Shown: positions 1-9,538 of the stretch, in pieces | Numbering within the stretch: the first letter of the stretch is position 1 | Layout of the letters: every line of letters starts with the position of its first letter | Assembly: GCA_003635315.1 (NCBI GenBank) | Contig: PYJD01000024.1 | Span: 62,001-126,000 of the forward strand | DNA: 64,000 nt | DNA from: Candidatus Poribacteria bacterium | GTDB lineage: Bacteria; Poribacteria; WGA-4E; WGA-3G | Direction of reading: 5' to 3' | The notes under the pieces: generated by a model | What the model was told of the DNA's origin: nothing | Seen by the model: only the letters and a program-made list of their open reading frames with translations | Databases searched by the model: none | Program-made: the position numbers and the translations under genes

Positions 1-393
1 ACCGAGTGATGTTATTGCTAAGATGTAAAGAACTCCGATATTTATATCTGCGATTTGTAGAATGATTGTTTCACCGAATAGTTGGATGGAACTGCCGAAA
101 GGAACGACAGCAACAGTTATCATAGCAGGCACTAAAAGCATCGCTGGTGCGAGAACATAGAGTGGTTTGTCGACATGGTTGGGGATAAGATCTTCTTTAA
201 ATAGGAACTTAATTCCGTCTGCAATGGGTTGGAGTAAACCTTGTGGACCAACACGATTTGGTCCCAATCGATCTTGTATCCATCCACTAACCCGTCGTTC
301 TGACCATATCATTACCATAACACCAATAATTAACATATGGGCAATGATAAGTATTTTTACGATAGGTATTACAATATCAATCAATAGATTCAT
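1..393 (-). CDS. nuoH: NADH-quinone oxidoreductase subunit H (first copy, partial)
   Basis: Membrane subunit of complex I that, with NuoB and NuoD, forms the quinone chamber. The frame opens with an ATG at 393 and stays open to the window edge, so only the N-terminal 131 residues are seen. It begins with a hydrophobic helix, followed by the NuoH signature [20 protein letters not shown] and the next loop [19 protein letters not shown]. It is a different gene from the nuoH at 45088-46308. It lies 36 bases after nuoG, as expected for the nuoG-nuoH order, and is the last visible gene of the first operon. The identity is secure; the remainder of the gene and any nuoI-N lie outside the window. Confidence 0.95.
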   Translation of the reverse strand, partial: MNLLIDIVIPIVKILIIAHMLIIGVMVMIWSERRVSGWIQDRLGPNRVGPQGLLQPIADGIKFLFKEDLIPNHVDKPLYVLAPAMLLVPAMITVAVVPFGSSIQLFGETIILQIADINIGVLYILAITSLG

Positions 394-429
394 TTAATCT
401 CCTTAGTCAACCGATACAAGAACAATCCT

Positions 430-2085
430 CTATGCTAACTTTATACCTTCATCACCAATCTTTTGATGTGTTGCGTCTTCATATCCCTGAACATTTTCAG
501 AAATAGCAATTGAAATTTCACCAGAAAAGCTGTAATTGAATTCTCCACCGAGTTGTGTAGCAATCTGCTGTGTAATTTGCCAATCTAACTGAGCTTCACC
601 AGGAGGATCAATTGCCTTTCGTATTCGCTGTACCCATCCAGAAGAGTTAGTGAATGTGCCATCTTTTTCAGCGAAAGTTGTTCCGGGTAGGACTATATCA
701 GCTAATTCCGTAACTTCTGAAGGGAGTATATCTTGAACAATGAGGAAATCGACATTTTCTAATGCTGCTTTTTCTGCATCTTGAAGAGTTCTATCGGGAA
801 TACCGCTAACAAGATATACAACTTTTGCATTTGCGACTTTTTCCCAGAGTGCATCATCTTCCAAAACAACATTCCCATTAGCGGAACCGAGAATAGTCCG
901 CGCCCCTGCTGTGTTAGGATTTTTATCAGATTCAATTGTAAATTGAGGGAATTTGTGCTCTTCGCCAGGTAGTTGACCAAAGAGACCTAAATGTGTGGTA
1001 TTTAGAACATTGTGTGCAAACAGTTGTAGTACATAGTTATCTTCATTTGTGGCTTGTGCTGATCCGATAACAACAATATCATCTGCTTCTACTTCGGAAA
1101 GTTTTTCTGTAATGGTGGTTAATGCATCTGACCATTGGGTTACGGATTGTTGACCATCAACTTTTTTAAGGGGGAGTTGAAGCCGATCTTCTCTATTTAC
1201 ATAATGATAACCCAGTCGACCATCGTCACACATCCAATGTTGATTTATATCTTCATGGAACCGTGGTTTTACTCTATAAACCCCATCTTCCTTATATTCA
1301 ACTGTAATATTACATCCGACACTACATCCTGTACAGATACTGTTTTGTTTCTCCATAAACCATGGGCGAGATTTGAATAAGAAATCCTTACTAATCAATG
1401 CCCCAACAGGACAGATATCAACAACATTTCCTGCGAGTTTATTGTCGAGGACTTGGATAGGATTCCCTTGGTGGCTTCTTGGGATATCGATTTCATCATG
1501 TGAACCTCGGTTTATCAGACCGAGTTCACCCGTACCTGACACCTCTTCGCAGAAACGTATGCAACGTGTACAAACAATACAACGTGTGGAGTATAGTAAG
1601 ATATCTGGACCTAAATCTTTTTTCGGTGGAATATTTTTGACTTCAACATAACGACTCTGATCTCTACCATGCCTATGACTATAATCTTGTAAATCACATT
1701 CGCCTGCTTGGTCGCAGACTGGACAATCAAGTGGATGGTGTACTAACAGAAATTCGAGTATATCCTCGCGTGCTGTAATCACCCGTGGAGTATCAGTTCT
1801 TACAATTGCATCGAATTTTTCTTCATACTTTCTGTCAGGTGGTGCAGTACGAACAGTTGTGGTACATCCTGTAGCTAATTGCCGGTCAGGTGCGATTGTA
1901 CCTGGGGGTGCGCCTGGTGGCGTACCATAGGTCTCAATAAGACACATTCTGCAGTTGGCTGGCCGTGTTAATCCTGGATGATAACAATAGTGAGGAACTT
2001 CAATACCATTTTGTCGAGCAGCCTCAACTATATTCGTTCCATCTTCGACCTCTATTTCGAGGTCATTTAGTTTTATAAACGCCAT
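430..2085 (-). CDS. nuoG: NADH-quinone oxidoreductase subunit G
   Basis: Iron-sulfur subunit of the NADH-dehydrogenase arm of complex I. Visible clusters: an N-terminal [2Fe-2S] ferredoxin set (C34, C45, C48, C74), the His-Cys3 set around H117, C121, C124 and C130, a [4Fe-4S] set C169, C172, C175 with C225, and a further C251-x2-C254-x3-C258-x27-C286 set matching the N7-type cluster. A molybdopterin-oxidoreductase-like region follows (about 290-551). At 551 residues it is shorter than the usual 650-900, mainly from a short C-terminal region. GGAG precedes the ATG at the right distance. It follows nuoF by 34 bases and precedes nuoH. Only this operon in the window has nuoG. Confidence 0.95.
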   Translation of the reverse strand: MAFIKLNDLEIEVEDGTNIVEAARQNGIEVPHYCYHPGLTRPANCRMCLIETYGTPPGAPPGTIAPDRQLATGCTTTVRTAPPDRKYEEKFDAIVRTDTPRVITAREDILEFLLVHHPLDCPVCDQAGECDLQDYSHRHGRDQSRYVEVKNIPPKKDLGPDILLYSTRCIVCTRCIRFCEEVSGTGELGLINRGSHDEIDIPRSHQGNPIQVLDNKLAGNVVDICPVGALISKDFLFKSRPWFMEKQNSICTGCSVGCNITVEYKEDGVYRVKPRFHEDINQHWMCDDGRLGYHYVNREDRLQLPLKKVDGQQSVTQWSDALTTITEKLSEVEADDIVVIGSAQATNEDNYVLQLFAHNVLNTTHLGLFGQLPGEEHKFPQFTIESDKNPNTAGARTILGSANGNVVLEDDALWEKVANAKVVYLVSGIPDRTLQDAEKAALENVDFLIVQDILPSEVTELADIVLPGTTFAEKDGTFTNSSGWVQRIRKAIDPPGEAQLDWQITQQIATQLGGEFNYSFSGEISIAISENVQGYEDATHQKIGDEGIKLA

Positions 2086-2119
2086 ATTTACTCCAAAAGT
2101 TTAGAATTCTGTTGTGTCT

Positions 2120-3598
2120 TTATGCCAGTTCAGACATCTCTTTGGGTATAATCCGTTGTTGAAATGCGTAATTTTCTTCTGGTGGAACAGTTGCTTCCTC
2201 TACAGATAAGGTAACCAGTTTACCTTCCCGTATAGCAGCTTCAAATTCAGGTCTAAACTTCCGCATATAACTGACAGCTGGCCAAGAAACTGCGATACCG
2301 AAAACGCAAATTGTATTCCATGTCATTGTATCAACATTTGCAATGTTGTTTGCGACACTTTCTAACAGATCTAAATCTTCATATATTTCCTCAGTTTCAC
2401 CTGTATCACCCCATCTGCCACCTTCTGCTATACCAAATTTCGGTCTTGTTATTTTCTCTTGCCTGCCTTCCCCATCGGCAATCCGCTGAACAATATCGCG
2501 GACCCATGGTGTTCCCCAACGACAGGGAGTACATTGTCCACAAGATTCATGTGCGTAGAACTTCATAATATTGAGAAGGCAATCAACGATATTTCGGGTT
2601 TCATTCATGACGATGATACCACCTGAACCTAACATTGACTTTGCAAGTGTGAGAGAAGTAAAATCAAGCCGTGTATCCAATTCATAATGAGTCAAAATGG
2701 GTGCTGAACTACCCCCTGGTATAACGGCTTTTACCTCTTCACCCCGCAAGCCACCAGCCACTTCTATGAGTTCAGAACATGTTAATCCAAGTTCTAATTC
2801 ATATACACCTGGCTCGTTGACATCCCCACTGATACAGTAAAGTTTCGTACCAGTATTTTGATCTGGTTTTGGTGGATCAAATCTTGCATCACCATAGGTT
2901 GGACCCATTTCGGTATACCATTCCACGCCTTTGTCAACAATAAAAGGTAGATTACATAAGGTCTCAACATTTTGTACAACAGTTGGCTTCATGAAAACAC
3001 CTTCAACGGCAGGGAAGGGCGGTTTATTTCTGGGTTGTCCGCGTTTCCCTTCAAGGGATTCGATTAGACCTGTCTCTTCTCCACAGATATATGCACCTGC
3101 CCCAGGATGTGTATATATATTTACATTTATCCCTGTATCTTTGATATTATCCCCGAGGTAACCTTGTTGGTATGCTTCTTCGAGTGCTGCATCCAGCATC
3201 TTTTTCCCAAGAGTGAATTCACCCCGTATATACACATAGGTTGTCTCAATCCCCATAGCATAACAACAGATAAGTATGCCTTCAATCAATAGATGTGGAT
3301 TTTTTTCCAAGACATAACGATTACTGAAAGTACCGGGTTCACTTTCATCGGCATTACAACAGAGATAGCGGGGTTCAATATCTTTTGGAACAAAACTCCA
3401 TTTTAGTCCAGTAGAGAAGCCAGCGCCACCTCTCCCTTTCAAGCCAGAATCCATAACCATTTTTGAAATATCATCAGGTTGATATTCAGCGATAGCTTTT
3501 TCAAACCCTTTGTATCCATCGTGTTGTCGATAGACATCAAAGGTGTTAATGTTCGGCACATCCAGATGCTCGTAGAGAATCCGTCTTTCTTGAACCAT
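2120..3598 (-). CDS. nuoF: NADH-quinone oxidoreductase subunit F
   Basis: FMN- and NADH-binding subunit at the tip of the complex I peripheral arm, where hydride transfer from NADH takes place. The glycine-rich FMN/NADH motif GLKGRGGAGFSTGLKW lies near residue 55 and the acidic ICGEETGLIESLEGKRGQPR segment follows. The N3 [4Fe-4S] cysteines are in ESCGQCTPCRWGT, with the fourth in CVFGIAVSWP near the C terminus. Length (492) is slightly above the usual 420-450. A GAGG ribosome-binding site stands in front of the ATG. The gene begins 19 bases after the stop of the WD40-dockerin gene, which separates it from its normal partner nuoE. Confidence 0.96.
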   Translation of the reverse strand: MVQERRILYEHLDVPNINTFDVYRQHDGYKGFEKAIAEYQPDDISKMVMDSGLKGRGGAGFSTGLKWSFVPKDIEPRYLCCNADESEPGTFSNRYVLEKNPHLLIEGILICCYAMGIETTYVYIRGEFTLGKKMLDAALEEAYQQGYLGDNIKDTGINVNIYTHPGAGAYICGEETGLIESLEGKRGQPRNKPPFPAVEGVFMKPTVVQNVETLCNLPFIVDKGVEWYTEMGPTYGDARFDPPKPDQNTGTKLYCISGDVNEPGVYELELGLTCSELIEVAGGLRGEEVKAVIPGGSSAPILTHYELDTRLDFTSLTLAKSMLGSGGIIVMNETRNIVDCLLNIMKFYAHESCGQCTPCRWGTPWVRDIVQRIADGEGRQEKITRPKFGIAEGGRWGDTGETEEIYEDLDLLESVANNIANVDTMTWNTICVFGIAVSWPAVSYMRKFRPEFEAAIREGKLVTLSVEEATVPPEENYAFQQRIIPKEMSELA

Positions 3599-3617
3599 AT
3601 TTTTCCTCTACATACTT

Positions 3618-5693
3618 CTATTTTAAAATTAACATTTTCTTTGTTTGCGAGAAATTATCAGTTATTAATGTATAAAAATATACACCGCTACTTACTGTTT
3701 CCCCTATATCATTTTTTCCACCCCAATATATAGCTTTATTACGATCATGATATAAACCTTGTTGTTTATATCCTATAGACAACGTTCTTACTATGTTACC
3801 ATCTAAGGAATGGATAGTTAAGGTTATATTTGTAGGTTCAGATAACTGGTAGGGTATCCAAGTTTCAGGATTAAAAGGATTAGGATAGTTAGATAACAAT
3901 TTAGTTTCAATAGGTTTTCTCAATAATTGCTCTAATGTCAGAATCCCATTTTGAAAAATTGGGTCATCTAAATTGAGTTGTTTCGCTTGTTCTATCCACT
4001 GTTCTATTTGATGGTTTTCTTGGATAGAAGGTGCTCCATTGATATTTCCAAGAGAACCTGCAACTAATACAAGGTCAATAATATCTATTATTCCATCATC
4101 ATTTACATCATATTCCTTAGGTGATCCTGAACCAAGTCGAGTTGCCACTAATACTAAATCCTGTATATTAATCTTACAGTCTCTATTTACATCTTTTATA
4201 TTAAGAAAATCACAGTCAGCAGGTGGTAATATTTCTACATCATTAATCCAAGCATAAAATTTAGATCCGTCACTATCAGATAAAATCACATCTCTTAATT
4301 CTATTACAGAATCTTCGGTTACTTTAACTTTAAATTTGACTGTTAATAATCTTCCACTTCCATCAATTTCTGAATTTGAGGAAGATAGAGCTCCTAAATA
4401 AACTGTATCGCCTGAAACTTTACTTTGAATAATTAATTGATCTTGCAAAAAATCTTCATATTGAGTTTCAATATATTCAAGCTTCTCTTTCTCATAATAT
4501 AATCGAATTTGATATCCTGATATATCTTTGGCATCCGTAATATTAATATCAAAAGTTAATTCTTGTTCGACTTCTAAAGAGTTGATAGTATCTGGAGAAA
4601 TACTGACTGATGGATATGATGTAATATTCCATAATACAATAGTATTACCACCTGAATTAGCTATTAGTTCATTATTTGGAGAAATTGCTGCGGATTCTAT
4701 ACTATCAGTAAGCTGTCCTAAAGAGTATTTATATTTACCTGTAGCCATATCATAAAAATGAATATATTCATTCATAGGAATTACTACTATATTAGAACCC
4801 TCAATAAAACTTGCTGATCGTTGTCCAAAACCATATGCTCTAATTTTAGGATCAGGAAGTTTAGATTTTAATCTTCTATTTTTAATATCCCATAAACGAA
4901 CAGGTCCATCACCAATACTAACTAAAATATTCCCATCTTGAGAATACCTGACTGAAGTAGCTGTTTCTTTATGCCCTCCCATATTTCTGTCAAGTAAAGT
5001 TACTTCACTATTTAAAATAGGATCATAAATCCAAACTCCAAATTTACAAGCAACAGCAATTTCAGTACCATCTGGAGAATAATCTATTCCTTGAATATCT
5101 GGCATCGTTTCTTCTGATGTAGCAAAATGGTTAACTGATATAATAGGATCATCTTCTGGTTCGTTATTCTGAATAATAGTGGTCGGAAGAACATCTAAAT
5201 TTTGTATATTTTCATCTTCATCTTTCTTTTCTTCTAAATCTATTTTCCAAAATCTAAGTCCTTTATTACCTACACCTACTATAGTTTTTTCATCAGGTGA
5301 AAAAGTGACATATCTAATATACCCATCACTATCTGAAAGCAATAATTTTGGTTTACCTTCATCTAAATCATAGATGGTATCTCCACAAAGTACACTCTTA
5401 CCATCTGAAGAATATTCTATAGTACGAGGAGTCCATGATTTTTTCTTTATGATTTTTTTGATTTCTCTATTCTGAACATCAATAATAAGAATATAACCAC
5501 GAAATACAGCCGCAAGCATCATATTATCTGGTGAAAAATCTAAATCATAAGCAGTTCCGTATTCTTGAGTACATATTCGGGTAAGAGCTTTTTTGGGTAT
5601 ACCCAATTGCGAACAATTTTGAGCAAAGGTATTTAGAGCAAATAAGCATAATCCAAAAATTAATATTGTAATAGAAATTGTTTGTTTAAACAT
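3618..5693 (-). CDS. Secreted WD40 / cohesin / dockerin protein with FlgD-like C-terminal domain
   Basis: A 691-residue exported protein lying between nuoE and nuoF. It has a Sec signal peptide (residues 1 to about 25, ending FAQ), then WD40-like beta-propeller repeats to about residue 360 (recurring SPDG/SPDE motifs). A cohesin-type Ig-like domain follows (about 370-485), then a dockerin with two calcium-loop halves starting DVNRDCKINIQDLV and DVNDDGIIDIIDLV (about 495-550). The C-terminal beta domain begins with the NYPNPFNPETWIPYQL motif and resembles FlgD-like or sorting domains. Function is unknown; cell-surface display or protein-protein contact is an inference. Gaps to nuoE (20 bases) and nuoF (19 bases) are so short that it must be cotranscribed with complex I. 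Confidence 0.85.
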   Translation of the reverse strand: MFKQTISITILIFGLCLFALNTFAQNCSQLGIPKKALTRICTQEYGTAYDLDFSPDNMMLAAVFRGYILIIDVQNREIKKIIKKKSWTPRTIEYSSDGKSVLCGDTIYDLDEGKPKLLLSDSDGYIRYVTFSPDEKTIVGVGNKGLRFWKIDLEEKKDEDENIQNLDVLPTTIIQNNEPEDDPIISVNHFATSEETMPDIQGIDYSPDGTEIAVACKFGVWIYDPILNSEVTLLDRNMGGHKETATSVRYSQDGNILVSIGDGPVRLWDIKNRRLKSKLPDPKIRAYGFGQRSASFIEGSNIVVIPMNEYIHFYDMATGKYKYSLGQLTDSIESAAISPNNELIANSGGNTIVLWNITSYPSVSISPDTINSLEVEQELTFDINITDAKDISGYQIRLYYEKEKLEYIETQYEDFLQDQLIIQSKVSGDTVYLGALSSSNSEIDGSGRLLTVKFKVKVTEDSVIELRDVILSDSDGSKFYAWINDVEILPPADCDFLNIKDVNRDCKINIQDLVLVATRLGSGSPKEYDVNDDGIIDIIDLVLVAGSLGNINGAPSIQENHQIEQWIEQAKQLNLDDPIFQNGILTLEQLLRKPIETKLLSNYPNPFNPETWIPYQLSEPTNITLTIHSLDGNIVRTLSIGYKQQGLYHDRNKAIYWGGKNDIGETVSSGVYFYTLITDNFSQTKKMLILK

Positions 5694-5713
5694 ATCCTGT
5701 AATATATTCCTGT

Positions 5714-6238
5714 TTAACTTGGTAGTTCTGCCAATATCTGATCAACTTTTTCAGGGGTCAAATTCTTATGCAAATCGTCGTTTATCATTATTACAGGAGC
5801 GACATCACAAGAGGCAAGACACTCAACTTTCATGAGTGTGAATTTACCGTCGTCAGTAGTCCCTTTGGCGAGATTTGTTTCTGAAGCCACATCAATACCC
5901 AATTTCTCTTTTAGATGATCTAATACGACCTTACAGTCTCGCAATGCACATGGAAGTGTTTGACAGACGCGGATTACATATTCACCTACTGGTTCCTCAA
6001 AAAACATCGGATAAAATGTTACGACATCTTTAACCTTCATCACGGTTACCTCCAACAGATCAGCAACATGTCGCATAACAGCAGGAGTGATGTAACCAGC
6101 TTGTCTCTGTGCGAGATGTAGAGTTGGAAGCATCGCTGCTTCTTTAATTGGATACCGTCCAATCAGTTCATCAAATTGTTTTTTATTTTCTTCGTTAAAC
6201 TGAAATGGGGTTTCTAATTGGATGATTTCATCTGACAT
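5714..6238 (-). CDS. nuoE: NADH-quinone oxidoreductase subunit E
   Basis: Thioredoxin-fold [2Fe-2S] subunit (N1a) of the NADH-dehydrogenase module of complex I. The four cluster cysteines are seen at C92 and C97 (VCQTLPC) and C140 and C144 (ECLASC). The N-terminal helical part has the typical HLAQRQAGYI and VVTFYPMF stretches. Length (174) is normal. It is separated from nuoD by a VOC and a Uma2 gene and from nuoF by the WD40-dockerin gene, but all are on the same strand and likely one transcript. Confidence 0.96.
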   Translation of the reverse strand: MSDEIIQLETPFQFNEENKKQFDELIGRYPIKEAAMLPTLHLAQRQAGYITPAVMRHVADLLEVTVMKVKDVVTFYPMFFEEPVGEYVIRVCQTLPCALRDCKVVLDHLKEKLGIDVASETNLAKGTTDDGKFTLMKVECLASCDVAPVIMINDDLHKNLTPEKVDQILAELPS

Positions 6239-6418
6239 CTATGTTTTCCTTATATTACTATCAACATAAATCAATCGGCAGTATTTAAGAGGTTTTACCT
6301 TTTGGTTAGTTAGAGAACAGTTTAAATCTGTATCTAATTTTAGAGTTTTATTCGCTTATTTCTTTCTTTGGTCTTAAACAATACTCACTTTCTGATAACG
6401 TTCTTAAACTGACAGTGG

Positions 6419-7210
6419 TTAACTGCGTGCTTTCAAACGTGCAAGTTCTTCACGTAGTTGTGCGGCTTCTGTTTCTGCAGTCTCAGCGCGTGCTTCAGCA
6501 TTTTCAGCGCGTAAGGATTGCTGTTCAGCGCGTGCTTCAGCATTTTCAGCGCGTGTAGCTTCTTGGTCAGCGCGTGCGGTTTCTTGGTCAGCGCGTGTAG
6601 CTTCTTGCTCTGCTAATGTCTGAACCCATTCCCCAGCAACAGGATCATAGATTGCTATCTCTCCATCACGAATATGGAAATCCAAATTCAATGCTGTGGC
6701 GTGATAGCCTCCCCGTTCGTCCGCAGCTACAGGTTCATACACACCATCCCGTAATGTAAAGCCCATCATCGGGGACGGTAAATACAACCCTTCAGCGTCG
6801 TATAAGAAGTAGTTCTGTATATCCAATGATGCATAAACATCCATTTTCTCATCTATGTCTTTATCATAAGTGGTTTTACTGGAAAACTCCATCACGAAAT
6901 CGGGTGTTTTTCCTTCTTCCCAGGTCTTATATGTGAGTCGTAGCTTTGGGTTTATGCCAAAACAGACGAGAACATCTGGAGATATAGATTTAGTGGGATC
7001 TCCTTCACTGTAATACATCATTATATCACCAGAAATATAGACTTCTTGATTTTGTGCGAAATGTGTCTGAAGGGCTTGTAATGTCCATATTAGTAATTTT
7101 AAATGATAATCGCTTGCTGCCACGGGTTTTCCATCTTCAGAAGGATAAAGGTTTGCATCGTCAGTAGGGACATAAGAGATAGAAGAATCTGTTTCATAAG
7201 GTGGTGCCAT
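6419..7210 (-). CDS. Uma2 family (DUF820) endonuclease-like protein with coiled-coil tail
   Basis: A 263-residue protein of the Uma2/DUF820 family, which has a PD-(D/E)XK-type nuclease fold. The family core is visible: SPDVLVCFG, then PDFVMEFSSKTTYDKDIDEKMDVYASLDIQNYFLYD, which fits the family's E-S-T/D...K...Y pattern. From about residue 195 the protein turns into a run of alanine/glutamate/arginine repeats (units such as QEATRAD and ENAEARAE), predicted to form a long coiled coil. Nuclease activity is only family-based; the biological role is not known. Uma2 genes are often present in many copies in cyanobacteria and related large genomes. It is inserted in the first complex I operon between nuoD and nuoE, 65 bases after the VOC gene's partner position on the same strand. 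Confidence 0.85.
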   Translation of the reverse strand: MAPPYETDSSISYVPTDDANLYPSEDGKPVAASDYHLKLLIWTLQALQTHFAQNQEVYISGDIMMYYSEGDPTKSISPDVLVCFGINPKLRLTYKTWEEGKTPDFVMEFSSKTTYDKDIDEKMDVYASLDIQNYFLYDAEGLYLPSPMMGFTLRDGVYEPVAADERGGYHATALNLDFHIRDGEIAIYDPVAGEWVQTLAEQEATRADQETARADQEATRAENAEARAEQQSLRAENAEARAETAETEAAQLREELARLKARS

Positions 7211-7275
7211 TATGTATCTCCTTAAAAGTATTTAGTCCTTTCTGTTTCCTATTCTCCAACTTCATCCATAAAGAG

Positions 7276-7632
7276 TTAGTATTTTCCCACAAACTGAATT
7301 CTGTTTTTTTCAGGGTCTCGGATATCAAAAATCCCATACCCATTATCATTTTCTAAAGGTCTTAATCTTAACCCCTTTGACTTTAAATGTTGGTGCATAG
7401 CATTCACACTATCAACCTGAAGCATTAACTTTTGTCTTCCTTCATTTGGTTTACTTGCACTATGTAGACACAATTTACACTGACCAGTATCAAACCTGAA
7501 AAAGCGATTTTCTGGAAATGGTTGATCTTCTTCTGGTGTTAAGCCGATTACATCTCTATAAAATGCAATGACAGTTTTCATATCTTTTACAAATAGCATA
7601 ACTCCGCCAAGACTAACCTTTATTTCCGACAT
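7276..7632 (-). CDS. VOC family (glyoxalase/bleomycin-resistance-like) protein
   Basis: A 118-residue vicinal-oxygen-chelate fold protein with two beta-alpha-beta-beta-beta modules. It opens with VSLGGVMLFVKDMKTVIAFY and shows the typical second half (LMLQVDSVNAMHQHL, YGIFDIRDPEKNRIQFVG). The usual metal ligands are only partly recognisable, so the substrate cannot be named; members include glyoxalases, dioxygenases and drug-binding proteins. It lies in the first complex I operon, between nuoD and the Uma2 gene. The family call is good, the function unknown. Confidence 0.85.
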   Translation of the reverse strand: MSEIKVSLGGVMLFVKDMKTVIAFYRDVIGLTPEEDQPFPENRFFRFDTGQCKLCLHSASKPNEGRQKLMLQVDSVNAMHQHLKSKGLRLRPLENDNGYGIFDIRDPEKNRIQFVGKY

Positions 7633-7700
7633 CTCTATTCCTCTATTATATCAAATATATTTTTAAAATGATCCAAATGTACGTTGGAATATGTGTATTA

Positions 7701-8897
7701 TTATCTATCTAATTCCCCAGCAATTACGTTCAAACTACCCAACACAGCCACCGTATCTGATACCATGCCACCCTCCAACATATGTGGTAGCGCTTGGAAG
7801 TGGAAAAAACTCGGTGGACGAATTCTAATGCGGTAGGCTGTTCCGCTACCATCACTAACAATGTAAAAACCTAACTCTCCGTTTGGAGATTCTGTAGCAC
7901 AATAACTATCGCCTGCTGGTGTTTCTACACCATGTCCGTCCATCACAACCTTGAAGTGATGTATTAATCCTTCTATATGTCCGTATGCATCAGACTTATG
8001 TGGCATTGTAATCTTGTTATCTTCAGTACTAAATGGACCATCCGGTATGTTATCTAAAGCTTGTGTTACGATACCAGCACTTTGAATCATCTCTTCCATT
8101 CGAACTAAATAACGGTCATATACATCACCGTTAGTACCAACTGGCACTTCAAATTTCATTTCTTCATAAGAGGAGTATGGTTCTGCTTTTCGTATATCGT
8201 GAGCTACACCAGTTGCTCTTAGGCACGGTCCTGTTACACCGTAATTGATAGCATCTTCAGGAGAGATGACACCAACCCCCTTAGTTCTATCCATCCAAAT
8301 ACGGTTACGTGTTAATAATGTATGCGTTTCTTTTAAAGCCTTAGGGAAATTCGAGATGAAGTCTCGTACATCGGATTCAAACCCATCATAGAGGTCACGA
8401 AAAACACCGCCTACACGAGTATAACTTGTGGTCAACCGTGCACCGGTGGTTTTTTCAAAGATACTATAGAGTTTTTCGCGTTCACGGAAACTATAAAGGA
8501 AAACAGAAAAAGCGCCTAAATCCAAAGCTGCAGTACCAAGCCATAGGAGATGGTCTGCCATTCTTGAGAGTTCCGCCATCAATATCCGGATATACTGACA
8601 TCGTTTTGGAATTTCTATGTCAAGTAATTGTTCAACAGCGAGAACATATCCGAAATTATTAGATAATGGTGAAAGATAATTCATCCTGTCTGTAACAACG
8701 ATGAACTGGTTGTAATCTAAATTTTCCCCAAGTTTTTCAAACCCCGTATGTAAATAACCAGCATGGGGTGTCGCTTTTACAACGGATTCACCATCAAGTT
8801 CTAAAACAATGCGAAGGGTTCCGTGGGTTGCTGGGTGCTGGGGTCCAAAACTTAGAACCATCTTCTCGCCTGTTGTGCGTTCCATCCCGCTTTGCAT
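7701..8897 (-). CDS. nuoD: NADH-quinone oxidoreductase subunit D (first copy)
   Basis: 49-kDa-type subunit of complex I, which lines the quinone-reduction site together with NuoB. The N-terminal FGPQHPATHGTLR motif carries the quinone-site histidines, and the typical HAGYLHTGFEK, DRMNYLSPL and GELGFYIVSDG stretches follow. Length (398) is normal. It is clearly diverged from the second nuoD at 46396-47601. The neighbour upstream is sodC rather than nuoC, an unusual break in the otherwise tight nuoABCD order. Confidence 0.96.
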   Translation of the reverse strand: MQSGMERTTGEKMVLSFGPQHPATHGTLRIVLELDGESVVKATPHAGYLHTGFEKLGENLDYNQFIVVTDRMNYLSPLSNNFGYVLAVEQLLDIEIPKRCQYIRILMAELSRMADHLLWLGTAALDLGAFSVFLYSFREREKLYSIFEKTTGARLTTSYTRVGGVFRDLYDGFESDVRDFISNFPKALKETHTLLTRNRIWMDRTKGVGVISPEDAINYGVTGPCLRATGVAHDIRKAEPYSSYEEMKFEVPVGTNGDVYDRYLVRMEEMIQSAGIVTQALDNIPDGPFSTEDNKITMPHKSDAYGHIEGLIHHFKVVMDGHGVETPAGDSYCATESPNGELGFYIVSDGSGTAYRIRIRPPSFFHFQALPHMLEGGMVSDTVAVLGSLNVIAGELDR

Positions 8898-8942
8898 TGA
8901 AACTCCTTTTTACAATTGATTCATGCTATTCCTATGCTGTAA

Positions 8943-9521
8943 TTATTCAACCAATTCAATAACACCACACCCAATTCGAGCACCGGCATTACCGGATGGT
9001 TGAGAAGTAAAATCGTCTGCGTCTGCATGGACGATTATGCCTTTTCCAACAACATCTATCATAGAACCGGTACCAATTTCCCATAGATCTGTACTCAATT
9101 CAATAGTACCAGTGCCATCTTCACCGACATCAATATTGCCAATGTCTCCAAGATGGAATTCTCCTTCACCCCATTTCCCATGGGCAACGTTAGTCGGATT
9201 CCAATGACCACCAGCGGATTTTCCATCTGGTGAACTACAATCGCCATTTTCGTGAATGTGGACAGCATGTTGTCCCGATTCGGCGTTCTTAATTTCTATG
9301 TGGAGCATGACAGTCTGTCCTATTTGTGAGAAAGACGCCATTCCTGTTACTCCACTGTCACTCGCTGAATTTATGACTGCGATTGCTTGTTTTGATGGGA
9401 CTGGTGGTATTCCTGATCTCTCAATTACTTCACAACCTGTTAACAGAAGGGAAACAGCAGAAAACAAAAGAAATAAGAGAATAATACGATTTATACCCAA
9501 AATTTTAATCATTTTACACAT
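8943..9521 (-). CDS. sodC: Cu/Zn superoxide dismutase, predicted lipoprotein
   Basis: Dismutates superoxide to oxygen and hydrogen peroxide in the periplasm or at the cell surface. A lipoprotein signal peptide ends in LLTGC (Cys30, or 27 if the inner ATG at 9512 is used), so it is probably anchored to a membrane. Copper and zinc ligands are visible in HAVHIHENGDCSSP, AGGHWNP, FHLGDIGN and IIVHADADD, and the C-terminal GNAGARIGCGVIEL supplies the conserved disulfide Cys and active-site Arg. It is 17 bases after nuoC and 45 before nuoD, on the same strand. Placement inside a complex I operon suggests shared expression, possibly to deal with superoxide leaking from the respiratory chain (inference). 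Confidence 0.93.
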   Translation of the reverse strand: MCKMIKILGINRIILLFLLFSAVSLLLTGCEVIERSGIPPVPSKQAIAVINSASDSGVTGMASFSQIGQTVMLHIEIKNAESGQHAVHIHENGDCSSPDGKSAGGHWNPTNVAHGKWGEGEFHLGDIGNIDVGEDGTGTIELSTDLWEIGTGSMIDVVGKGIIVHADADDFTSQPSGNAGARIGCGVIELVE

Positions 9522-9538
9522 CCAATCTTATCGTTGTG